Assembly: GCA_023380585.1 (NCBI GenBank)
Contig: JAMCRN010000026.1
Coordinates: 1 to 39,150 of the forward strand
Direction of reading: 5' to 3'
Source of the DNA: Candidatus Parvarchaeota archaeon
Lineage (GTDB): Archaea; Nanobdellota; Nanobdellia; Parvarchaeales; Parvarchaeaceae
Length of the DNA: 39,150 nt
The notes beneath the pieces are model-generated. The model was given only the letters and a program-made list of their open reading frames with translations. It was not told the origin of the DNA and searched no databases. How positions within the stretch are numbered: position 1 is the first letter of the stretch; every line of letters starts with the position of its first letter. The position numbers and the translations under genes are program-made. Below are positions 25,671 to 31,731 of the stretch, in pieces.

Positions 25671-26681
25671 TCAGCCGAGAATATACTCAAGCGTTTTTTC
25701 CTTATCAAAGTTTATAAGATCTCCGTACTCCTGCCCCGTACCGAGGAAGAGTATAGGTTTTTTAGTAACATATGATATTGAGAGGACGGCCCCTCCTTTC
25801 TTGTCGACATCAGCTTTAGATAGTATTGTAGCGTCTATGCCTACTTCTCTATCAAATGCCTGTGCCTGTTTTACTACATCATTTCCTGTGAGTGCATCAC
25901 CTACGAATATTGTCATGTCCGGCTTGCTTACTTTTTTTACCTTTTTCAGCTCCTCAAGCAGATTCTTGTTGACGTCGCTTCTTCCTGCTGTATCTATAAG
26001 AACCACGTCCGCACCCGTCGCCTTGGCATGTTTTATAGCGTCGAAAGCGACTGCCGCAGGGTCCGCTCCGTAGCTCCTTTTTATCAGGTCTATCTTAAGC
26101 TTTTTCATATGTATATCAAGCTGCTCTATCGATGCAGCTCTGAAAGTGTCGCTGGCCGATGCTACGATTTTTAATCCCTCATTGGAAAGTTTATCAGCCA
26201 GCTTTGCCAGAGTAGTCGTCTTTCCGGCACCGTTTACTCCTATAAACAGAATGATGAAAGGTTTTTTCGACCTTATCTTTGATAAGAATTCCTCTTCGGG
26301 GTATTCTTTCAGCACGTCCGCTATGCTTTTATGTATTGCTTCTACCACTTCCTTTTTGTTGTTAAAGATAGATACTTCCTTGCCGATAAGATACGATTTC
26401 AAATCATCGTGTATAGCGTCCAGAACAGAAACCGCTACATTATTTTCTGTTAGGGCCTCTTTTATATCAGAGTAAACCTCATCTATCTCTTTTTCTGTGA
26501 CCTTACGAGAGATTATCCTGTGCTTTCTTTCCTCTTCTCTATGCGGTTCCGATGTGTTTTCTTCATGTATTTCTTTTTCTATCCCAGTATTTGTCTCTGC
26601 CTGGCGCTTTTCTTCGCTTATTATCTTCTTCTGTATAGAGCTTATAGAATCTTTTATCTTTTTCTTTAGAAAATCAAACAT
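25671..26681 (-). CDS. ftsY: Signal recognition particle receptor FtsY
   Basis: SRP receptor GTPase that docks ribosome-SRP complexes at the membrane for co-translational targeting. Residues 1-60 are a charged A-domain-like extension. The NG domain follows, with P-loop GVNGAGKTTT at about 148-157, DTFRAASIEQL (I-box region), DTAGR at 230-234, SKAD at 288-291 in place of the common TKxD, and the closing GTGQEYGDLINFD. The length of 336 residues is typical for archaea. It is the last gene of the rpp21-rps19e cluster, 3 bp after pfdA, in the classic archaeal order with prefoldin alpha. Confidence 0.96.
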   Translation of the reverse strand: MFDFLKKKIKDSISSIQKKIISEEKRQAETNTGIEKEIHEENTSEPHREEERKHRIISRKVTEKEIDEVYSDIKEALTENNVAVSVLDAIHDDLKSYLIGKEVSIFNNKKEVVEAIHKSIADVLKEYPEEEFLSKIRSKKPFIILFIGVNGAGKTTTLAKLADKLSNEGLKIVASASDTFRAASIEQLDIHMKKLKIDLIKRSYGADPAAVAFDAIKHAKATGADVVLIDTAGRSDVNKNLLEELKKVKKVSKPDMTIFVGDALTGNDVVKQAQAFDREVGIDATILSKADVDKKGGAVLSISYVTKKPILFLGTGQEYGDLINFDKEKTLEYILG

Positions 26682-26684
26682 ACT

Positions 26685-27107
26685 TCACTGCAGCTTGTTT
26701 TTGTAGTCCTCGTACAGCTTGTTTATCTCCTCTTCTATTCGTTTTCCTTTTGTCTGCAGGTTCTGTATTATGGAAACTATCTGGGATATGGTATCCTGCA
26801 CCTCTTTCATGTCTTTCTCCAGCTTTTTGCCGACATCGTTTATGGACATCTTCTTTAATACCCCACTCCCAATGTTTACGAGAGCATTGTCTTCGTCGGT
26901 TATCTTCCCTACAAGGAAAATATCATGAGAATAAGGAATAAGAGCGCTTTCTGATTTCTTTATATCTGGTATCCCTGCCATTGAAACAGCTATACTCTCC
27001 TCCGTGTTCTGGAGGCTGCCGAGCAGGTTTATGTACCCGTCAAGCTCTCTTCTTATGTTCTCTATCTCGAGGAGATGTTTGCTTATGGCGTCCTCACTTG
27101 TTTCCAT
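26685..27107 (-). CDS. pfdA: Prefoldin alpha subunit
   Basis: A helical coiled-coil chaperone subunit that captures unfolded proteins for the thermosome. Two long coiled coils flank a beta-hairpin region with IPYSHDIFLVGKITDEDNALVNIGSGV, the family signature. I start it at the ATG at 27107 (METSEDAISK, 140 residues). The longer frame begins with a TTG at 27134 and would overlap rpl31e by 41 bp, whereas this start overlaps it by 14 bp. Position next to ftsY and rpl31e is conserved in archaea. Confidence 0.85.
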   Translation of the reverse strand: METSEDAISKHLLEIENIRRELDGYINLLGSLQNTEESIAVSMAGIPDIKKSESALIPYSHDIFLVGKITDEDNALVNIGSGVLKKMSINDVGKKLEKDMKEVQDTISQIVSIIQNLQTKGKRIEEEINKLYEDYKNKLQ

Positions 27108-27378
27108 CAGCCTTCTTTTCCTTGCTTCCAACAAGGTTTACTTTCACCGTTTGTTTGTCGTCTTTGGAACATATCACGCGTATCCTCGAAGGAGGATTCT
27201 TCATGCCATTTTTGAATATCGCATCATTTACATGAGTGTCTATCTTGACTTCTTTTGCTTTCATGTGTCTCTTTATGAACTCTCGTAGGAATCCTGAAGC
27301 AGCATCCGCGCGTTTATACATTGGCCTTGATTCTATGGCCTTCCTCATGTTGACGGTGATTATCCTCTGTTCTGCCAT
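27094..27378 (-). CDS. rpl31e: 50S ribosomal protein L31e
   Basis: A 94-residue archaeal/eukaryotic large-subunit protein. It has EQRIITVNMRKAIESRPMYKRADAA, FLREFIKRHMKAKEVKIDTHVNDAIF and a PPSRIRVICSKDD motif, the normal L31e pattern, with a short basic tail. It starts 1 bp after the rpl39e stop and overlaps pfdA by 14 bp. Confidence 0.95.
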   Translation of the reverse strand: MAEQRIITVNMRKAIESRPMYKRADAASGFLREFIKRHMKAKEVKIDTHVNDAIFKNGMKNPPSRIRVICSKDDKQTVKVNLVGSKEKKADGNK

Positions 27379-27379
27379 A

Positions 27380-27526
27380 TCATCTTCCTACGTTCTTGTT
27401 CATACGCGACCTGTCTATCCTTCTAGTCCCGTATTTCCTTATCTGTGCAAAGACAGGAGGCCTCGCGACCTTCCTTGCGTGCTTTATCAACTCTCTTTTC
27501 TTTACCGCTGATTTATTCCTCGCCAT
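27380..27526 (-). CDS. rpl39e: 50S ribosomal protein L39e
   Basis: A 48-residue very basic protein read on the minus strand from ATG at 27526 to TGA at 27380: MARNKSAVKKRELIKHARKV, then ARPPVFAQIRKYGTRRIDRS and a short tail. This matches L39e, the smallest archaeal large-subunit protein, lining the exit tunnel. It is too short for ordinary length cut-offs. It overlaps the upstream PDCD5-family gene by 14 bp and precedes rpl31e by 1 bp, the standard archaeal order. Confidence 0.95.
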   Translation of the reverse strand: MARNKSAVKKRELIKHARKVARPPVFAQIRKYGTRRIDRSRMNKNVGR

Positions 27527-27827
27527 AGTCTTTCTCCTTAAAGTTTATTTTATGCTCATTTTTAGGCGCGGACATCGTCTGCAATAGAGCCTTCAGTTTA
27601 TCGTCGTCTATCATAGATTTAAGTCTGTTTGATAATGCTGACTCAACTATCATATTCTCGACGCTTTCCGCCATATCTGGGTGTGCGTATCTTAGGTTGC
27701 CAAGCCTTTCGCGTGCTTCTTTCGTAAGGTACTTTATCAAGATCTCCTGTTTCAGCTTTTCAAGCTGCCTCCTCCTTTCCGTCTCTAACCTATCCTGAGG
27801 GTTCTCAATCTGCATATCATTTCTCAC
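27513..27827 (-). CDS. PDCD5/TFAR19-family DNA-binding protein
   Basis: A 104-residue helical protein of the archaeal PDCD5 family (COG2118). The N-terminal acidic/Gln-rich helix (QDRLETERRRQLEKLKQEIL) leads into the conserved core YLTKEARERLGNLRYAHPDMAESVENMIVE, followed by the KLKALLQTM helix. Family members bind double-stranded DNA, and the human homologue is linked to apoptosis. It lies between rps19e (overlap 11 bp) and rpl39e (overlap 14 bp), as in many archaea. An internal ATG at codon 5 is an alternative start. Confidence 0.93.
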   Translation of the reverse strand: MRNDMQIENPQDRLETERRRQLEKLKQEILIKYLTKEARERLGNLRYAHPDMAESVENMIVESALSNRLKSMIDDDKLKALLQTMSAPKNEHKINFKEKDYGEE

Positions 27828-28254
27828 TTTTTTCTATAGATTTCGCTGCGGCATCGATAAAAGATATGCCTGCAGGGGTTATACGCCTACCATAATGCTT
27901 GTCGACTTTCACTTTCTTAGTGAGGCCATATGCTTCCAACTGCTGCATTATCTTCCTTATCGCGGCCCCGCTGGCAGGCATGAAATGCTTTCCAGAGTAC
28001 CTGTTCTTGGTCTTGTCTCCGTATACGACTCTCAGCCTGTTCACGCCTTTTGGTCTATTATCCATATAAAATCTTCTTAGTATGCTAGCCCCGCGTATAT
28101 ACCACCAGTCCTGCTGTGATGGCACCCTGTCCTTTGCCGGAGATGTCTTTACAAAAGAGGCCCAAGCCGGCGGAGACAGCACCTTTTCACGTCTCATCTT
28201 ATCGGCGACAGCCTCAACTAGTTCAGTCTGATTTACGTCGAATCCTCTTATCAT
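27817..28254 (-). CDS. rps19e: 30S ribosomal protein S19e
   Basis: A 145-residue archaeal/eukaryotic small-subunit protein. Signatures are VLSPPAWASFVKTSPAKDRVPSQQDWWYIRGASILRRFY, KGVNRLRVVYGDKTKNRYSG in part, and the C-terminal winged-helix with GRRITPAGISFID. The start overlaps the end of rpp21 by 32 bp in another frame. Confidence 0.95.
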   Translation of the reverse strand: MIRGFDVNQTELVEAVADKMRREKVLSPPAWASFVKTSPAKDRVPSQQDWWYIRGASILRRFYMDNRPKGVNRLRVVYGDKTKNRYSGKHFMPASGAAIRKIMQQLEAYGLTKKVKVDKHYGRRITPAGISFIDAAAKSIEKSEK

Positions 28255-28540
28255 ACATCAACTTCCTTGTATTGCCACAGCTCCTGCATTTATATGTTAT
28301 CATACCTTTGTAGAGCCTTACACTCATTGTCTTACCGGGTATAAGTATCTTAGTACAATGTCTACATATTAAAACTTTTTCTCCGCGTGGCGGTTTAAGT
28401 TTCTTCGATAAAAGCATCCTATAAGCTATATAAGAGTATCTTTCCGAAAGCTCTTTGTCATCATCATACTTCTTGGATGCGAGATTCAAGAGCCTGCGGT
28501 AATCCCTTAAAAAAGCGTTTTTGTCCCTTTTCGTTATCAT
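28223..28540 (-). CDS. RNase P protein component 4 (Rpp21/Rpr2)
   Basis: A 105-residue zinc-ribbon subunit of RNase P, which matures tRNA 5' ends. It has an N-terminal helical part (SERYSYIAYRMLLSKKLKPP), then Cys59/Cys62 (LICRHCTKILIPGKTMSVR) and Cys85/Cys88 (YKCRSCGNTRKL). I start at ATG 28540 (MITKRDK). The longer frame up to 28708 would add a hydrophobic, family-unrelated 56 residues running through the promoter of the divergent small ORF. A TATA-like AATATTTATC at 28568-28577 (minus strand) supports this start. It heads the s19e-to-ftsY operon. Confidence 0.9.
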   Translation of the reverse strand: MITKRDKNAFLRDYRRLLNLASKKYDDDKELSERYSYIAYRMLLSKKLKPPRGEKVLICRHCTKILIPGKTMSVRLYKGMITYKCRSCGNTRKLMYDKRIRRKSD

Positions 28541-28604
28541 ACTATATGATATGAATAAAGCCAGGTAGATAAATATTAGAACATTTACGAAGAAACTAGG
28601 TATA

Positions 28605-28620
28605 GAAAGATTTATAAATA
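28605..28620 (+). promoter_or_regulatory. Strong BRE/TATA promoter of the small acidic ORF
   Basis: GAAAGATTTATAAATA matches the archaeal purine-rich BRE followed by an A/T TATA box. The expected transcription start lies near 28643-28647, giving a leader of about 45-50 nt before the ATG at 28692, unlike the leaderless genes around it. Confidence 0.6.
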
Positions 28621-28639
28621 GGCTTACTCTTTTAAAAAG

Positions 28640-28672
28640 TAAGACGTGCTTAACCGGATTAAGACGTCTTAA
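28640..28672. promoter_or_regulatory. Two tandem inverted repeats TAAGACGT(G)CTTA at the predicted transcription start
   Basis: TAAGACGTGCTTA (28640-28652) and the perfect palindrome TTAAGACGTCTTAA (28659-28672) share the same half-sites, centred about 20 bp apart. Another CTTAC...GTAAG pair spans 28623-28643. They could be operators for a dimeric repressor, or RNA hairpins in the leader. Confidence 0.5.
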
Positions 28673-28691
28673 ATCGATAGGGAGGTCCAAA

Positions 28692-28811
28692 ATGGCAAAA
28701 AAAACCATGAAGAAAAAGGAAGAAGAGGCAGACGAGGATATAGACGAACTAGAAGATGACGGACTTGAAGACGAGGAAGAGGAATTTGATGAGGAAGACG
28801 ATTTAGAGTAG
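28692..28811 (+). CDS. 39-residue highly acidic small protein
   Basis: A short ORF with a lysine-rich start (MAKKTMKKKEEE) and a nearly pure Asp/Glu tail. It has a clear Shine-Dalgarno-type GGAGGT at 28681-28686, five bases before the ATG, and a strong TATA box upstream, together the best expression signals in the window. I do not recognise a family; low-complexity composition makes similarity uninformative. It could be a chaperone-like or ribosome-associated polyanion, or the leader could matter more than the peptide. Reality as a gene rests on the promoter and Shine-Dalgarno site. Confidence 0.6.
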   Translation: MAKKTMKKKEEEADEDIDELEDDGLEDEEEEFDEEDDLE

Positions 28812-28860
28812 TCCGAGAAGCAAATACTTTTAACTTTTCTTATTATCTTTTAAATTTTAT

Positions 28861-29358
28861 TCAATATCTCTTTAATACAAGTACAAGATTTCCGTTTACG
28901 AATTCCTCAGATAACAGCCCCTGCTGCTTGTCTCTCTTTATTATCTTTAGATAGAGCCTTTTACCCATAATTGCTCTAACTTCCAGAGAGTTTTCCATCT
29001 TCGTTATAGCTATGTCCGACTTGCTCTTTATCCCCGGTAGATTTATGGAATGCACTACCGTATCTCCATGTTCAGAGATTATATCTTCTGGTTCAACCAC
29101 TTCCTCTACACTTGACGTATCCTTCCCAAATCTGCTATTTAATCCCTGGTTCTTATGGTCATGGTTCTGTTTTTGGAATACGCTTCCCATTATCCCGTTG
29201 AAAATTTGTGGGACCACCTGTTGGAAGACTTTTGTCATGTCTATAGCTATGTCCTGTACATCAGCTGCCTGTGCATTTACAGGCCTGCCGCATTGCGGGC
29301 AGAACCTCCATTTCTTATTTATTTTCTCACCACAGAACCTGCAGTTTTTATTTAGCAT
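28861..29358 (-). CDS. Zinc-ribbon protein with Hsp20/CS-like domain
   Basis: A 165-residue protein. The N-terminal zinc ribbon has Cys6/Cys9 (CRFCGEKI) and Cys20/Cys23 (CPQCGRPV). An Ala/Gln-rich linker helix (about 30-75) leads to a C-terminal beta-sandwich like small heat-shock proteins: VVHSINLPGIKSKSDIAITK, LEVRAIMGKRLYLKI, and the terminal NGNLVLVLKR. It lacks an IxI tail, which may mean a co-chaperone or adaptor rather than a large oligomer. TATA-like AGTTATATATTTAAT lies at 29377-29391 (minus strand). Single-gene unit. Confidence 0.75.
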   Translation of the reverse strand: MLNKNCRFCGEKINKKWRFCPQCGRPVNAQAADVQDIAIDMTKVFQQVVPQIFNGIMGSVFQKQNHDHKNQGLNSRFGKDTSSVEEVVEPEDIISEHGDTVVHSINLPGIKSKSDIAITKMENSLEVRAIMGKRLYLKIIKRDKQQGLLSEEFVNGNLVLVLKRY

Positions 29359-29440
29359 ATAGACCGTTTATCCTCATTAAATATATAACTTTAGTCTTTT
29401 AATTTTTCCTTTGTCCAGACATTTTAATGTATACCTACAA

Positions 29441-29560
29441 ATATTAAAAGTTATAGTTTAAAAGTCCATAGTAATCCACATTCCGTAAGGTGGATATGAA
29501 AAGCAGTAGAGCATAAAACGTACGGAATTAAACTCAATGAGGGAGCTACGGATAGTTCAC
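29441..29560 (+). ncRNA. Possible structured RNA with H-type pseudoknot
   Basis: Hairpin ATCCAC (29474-29479) pairs with GTGGAT (29490-29495). Eight loop bases ATTCCGTA (29480-29487) are perfectly complementary to TACGGAAT at 29521-29528, which would make a pseudoknot. A TATA-like ATATTAAAAG at 29441-29450 predicts a start near 29473. No ORF or known RNA family was recognised. Transcription is unproven. Confidence 0.35.
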
Positions 29561-29595
29561 AAAAGTTAAATACGGAGATTTACTATATCTATAAT

Positions 29596-29820
29596 ATGTT
29601 GAAGTCTGTGTTTTTAATAGGGTTGGTCATATTCATAGTCGGATTGATAACACTCCTTGGCTTATCGGTGCCGTACGCTACCGGTTATATAAACAAGGCT
29701 TTGTCGTTTCTGCCTCTGCAGGCACACTACATAGCGATAATACTCTCAGTTTTGGGCATAATCCTGATGGTTTTAGGTGGAAAAATCTCAAAAATGGGGA
29801 AGTATTATAAATTTTACTGA
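29596..29820 (+). CDS. Small two-helix membrane protein
   Basis: A 74-residue protein, mostly two hydrophobic helices (about 5-27 and 47-65) separated by a short loop and ended by a basic tail (GGKISKMGKYYKFY). No family recognised. A TATA-like GTTAAATAC at about 29565-29573 lies 23-31 bp before the ATG, consistent with a leaderless mRNA. The next small gene begins 3 bp after its stop, so they form an operon. Confidence 0.65.
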   Translation: MLKSVFLIGLVIFIVGLITLLGLSVPYATGYINKALSFLPLQAHYIAIILSVLGIILMVLGGKISKMGKYYKFY

Positions 29821-29823
29821 GGT

Positions 29824-30039
29824 ATGGGTTTTCTGGATACAGAGATAACCAAAGAAGATGCAGAGGTCATATTGACATCTTTGGTAAAGGTTTACGCCTC
29901 TATCCCTGGTGTGCTAAGACCGTACATTCCGGACCTGAATACGGTTCTGAAGGCGGTCCCGCAGGAGGTAAGGAAATACCCCTTGGAAGACATAATCAAG
30001 CTATTAGAATGGGCTGCGGCAAATCAAATAGTTGTTTAA
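29824..30039 (+). CDS. Small helical protein of unknown function
   Basis: A 71-residue soluble protein that is almost entirely predicted helical (EITKEDAEVILTSLVKVYAS, PYIPDLNTVLKAVPQEVRK, EDIIKLLEWAAANQ). No family recognised. GAGGT sits directly before the ATG and overlaps the end of the preceding gene, which suggests coupled translation. The stop overlaps the convergent rpl29 stop by 4 bp. Confidence 0.65.
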   Translation: MGFLDTEITKEDAEVILTSLVKVYASIPGVLRPYIPDLNTVLKAVPQEVRKYPLEDIIKLLEWAAANQIVV

Positions 30040-30212
30040 ACCTGCTTCTTGGCAGTCTGTTTTATCTCTTCTTTTCTCAGCCTGTCTTTGAGCTGAGCTA
30101 TCCTCTTTTTAAGGTGCCTGTATCTACCCGCATCAGCTGGCTGCAGTCCCTGCGTCCTCTTTACGTTCATTTTTAGGAGCTCCATCTCCAGCTCCTTCAG
30201 ATCCTCTTCCAT
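30036..30212 (-). CDS. rpl29: 50S ribosomal protein L29 (uL29)
   Basis: A 58-residue protein on the minus strand from ATG 30212 to TAA 30036: two helices, MEEDLKELEMELLKMNVKRT and GRYRHLKKRIAQLKDRLRKE, joined by QGLQPADA. This is the L29 helical-hairpin pattern, and the order after rps3 is universal in archaea. The first 80 bp lie inside the 3' end of rps3 in another frame, an unusually long overlap; internal ATGs at codons 10 and 15 would reduce it but would cut into the first helix. Confidence 0.88.
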   Translation of the reverse strand: MEEDLKELEMELLKMNVKRTQGLQPADAGRYRHLKKRIAQLKDRLRKEEIKQTAKKQV

Positions 30213-30804
30213 CTTTTAGTTTTATACCTCCTAAATGCTCAGGGGGGACCACTATAGTCACTTTTATGCCTATCGTGCCTCGCTTAAGCACCAGCTGTTT
30301 CTTTGCTTTCCTGACACCAAAGAGTTCGATCTGGCCGGTCTTTGGCATCACGCTGCCGTGAGGCCTGAACTTGAACCTTGCAGCTCTCTCTTTTATAACG
30401 CCGGACAGCTCTACTTCTACGCCTCCTGCTCCTCCTCTAAGTACGTCCTCCATTATCTGGTGAACTATGGCTTTATATCTCATAGGACCGTATTTGTTTA
30501 TCTTAAAAGATATAGAATCTGCCACTACAGCTGGATCTAATATTGGGTCCTTTACCTGCTCGACTTCTATCCTACTTATCTCCTGGTTGTACTCAATGCT
30601 CATCTGCTTGACAATGTCATGCATTAATTGAGATGCCCTCGTTATCAATATTCCCGGCTTGGGCGTGAGAGCTACCACTTTTATCCCCAAAGGGGTCTTC
30701 TCTATTTTAACATCGACTACTCCAAACCTTTCGAGCTTGCCGAGTGTGAATTCTCTTTGTTTTTGTTCCTGTACCCTAGAATTAATTATTTTCTTTGGAA
30801 GCAT
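30133..30804 (-). CDS. rps3: 30S ribosomal protein S3 (uS3)
   Basis: A 223-residue protein with an N-terminal KH domain (GIKVVALTPKPGILITRASQLMHDIV in part) and a C-terminal S3 domain (MRYKAIVHQIMEDVLRGGAGGVEVELSG, ARFKFRPHGSVMPKTG, RGTIGIKVTIVVPPEHLGG). It lies at the mRNA entry channel. A Gly/Glu/Lys-rich unstructured tail (from about residue 195) extends the protein, and this tail is encoded where rpl29 overlaps. The start overlaps rpl22 by 23 bp. Confidence 0.95.
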   Translation of the reverse strand: MLPKKIINSRVQEQKQREFTLGKLERFGVVDVKIEKTPLGIKVVALTPKPGILITRASQLMHDIVKQMSIEYNQEISRIEVEQVKDPILDPAVVADSISFKINKYGPMRYKAIVHQIMEDVLRGGAGGVEVELSGVIKERAARFKFRPHGSVMPKTGQIELFGVRKAKKQLVLKRGTIGIKVTIVVPPEHLGGIKLKDGRGSEGAGDGAPKNERKEDAGTAAS

Positions 30805-31342
30805 CCTTTACCTCAAAACTCTGATTAGTATCTGTGCTTTTTATATCTTCCTTTTTACCGGAATCGACCTGTTTACCCTCTGTTTTGATATTGTCATCTT
30901 GTCCAGTTGCCTTCAGCTTCTCCGGCTTCTGTGCCTCTTGAACTTCTACCTCCCCGATTATCTTGAGGTTAGTCCGTTTCCCATGTCTGTAAATGGAACC
31001 GCTTCCGAATCTTGGGTACCCTCCTCTTCCCAGGTTATAACTTACGATAATGACTTTATCGGGATCGCCACCGATAACCTTCGCATTGGCCCTAAGCTCT
31101 CCAAGCAGCGAGATCACCTCTGCGCTGGCCTTTTTAGGGTATCCTGCCGGTATACCGCGTTTATGGCCTTTGCTTGGATATCTTAAGAAGGGAACAAACT
31201 CCTCTTTATTCATTACACGTTTGAGAGAAGAAGACGCCTTGTCCACGTTTTTTCCCTTTATAAATTCCATTATCTCATGCGTCTGCTTCATAGATACGAA
31301 CATGTTCATTCTGGCAGCAGATATTTTTTTCATCATAATCAT
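30782..31342 (-). CDS. rpl22: 50S ribosomal protein L22 (uL22) with charged C-terminal extension
   Basis: The core (about 1-135) is normal archaeal L22: SAARMNMFVSMKQTHEIMEFIKG, PFLRYPSKGHKRGIP, GYPKKASAEVISLLGELRANAK and GRGGYPRFGSGSIYRHGKRTNLKI. A lysine/acid-rich tail of about 50 residues (EVEVQEAQKPEKLKATGQDD onward) follows and has no family counterpart that I know. The start lies directly after the rps19 stop. Confidence 0.94.
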   Translation of the reverse strand: MIMMKKISAARMNMFVSMKQTHEIMEFIKGKNVDKASSSLKRVMNKEEFVPFLRYPSKGHKRGIPAGYPKKASAEVISLLGELRANAKVIGGDPDKVIIVSYNLGRGGYPRFGSGSIYRHGKRTNLKIIGEVEVQEAQKPEKLKATGQDDNIKTEGKQVDSGKKEDIKSTDTNQSFEVKDASKENN

Positions 31343-31729
31343 CTATTTGATAGGTACAAACTCACTCGATCGAGTGGCGCTCATTCCAGGTGACCCATGT
31401 CTTACCTGCTTAGTCGTCAGAACATATTCTCCAAGCCTGTGGAATATCATCTCAGGTTTTATCTGCACAGGCAGGAATTCCTTCCCGCTGTGGACATTTA
31501 TCGTAAGTCCCACGAATTGAGGCAGTATGAACATCTCCCTGCATTGTGTCCTTATAGGTTTTTTACTGTTTTTGTTGGATTCCATGTTTCGCAAGAACTT
31601 TTTTTCCTCAGGAGAAAAACCTCTCTTTAAGACTCTCCTGAAATCAGCATTGACGAGTTTCATCAACTCTTCATTGTTCATCTTCTTTAATTCCTCTATA
31701 GTTTTACCACGATATCTATACTCTGCCAT
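31343..31729 (-). CDS. rps19: 30S ribosomal protein S19 (uS19)
   Basis: A 128-residue small-subunit head protein. The archaeal N-terminal part (YRYRGKTIEELKKMNNEELMKLV) is followed by the universal core with IRTQCREMFILPQFVGLTINVHSGKEFLPVQI and LGEYVLTTKQVRHGSPGMSAT. It starts 2 bp after the rpl2 stop. Confidence 0.96.
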   Translation of the reverse strand: MAEYRYRGKTIEELKKMNNEELMKLVNADFRRVLKRGFSPEEKKFLRNMESNKNSKKPIRTQCREMFILPQFVGLTINVHSGKEFLPVQIKPEMIFHRLGEYVLTTKQVRHGSPGMSATRSSEFVPIK

Positions 31730-31731
31730 AT

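Noticed and set aside
27108-27134. Longer prefoldin alpha start at a TTG
   Set aside because: It would increase overlap with rpl31e to 41 bp, and the added basic residues are only the antisense-frame reading of the L31e tail; ATG 27107 fits the family.
28541-28708. A hydrophobic 56-residue extension of Rpp21
   Set aside because: It crosses a strong divergent promoter and is unlike Rpp21; the ATG at 28540 gives the normal family length.
29461-29565. C/D-box or H/ACA guide RNA in the gap
   Set aside because: No RUGAUGA/CUGA pair and no paired lower stem before the ACA at 29558 could be drawn.
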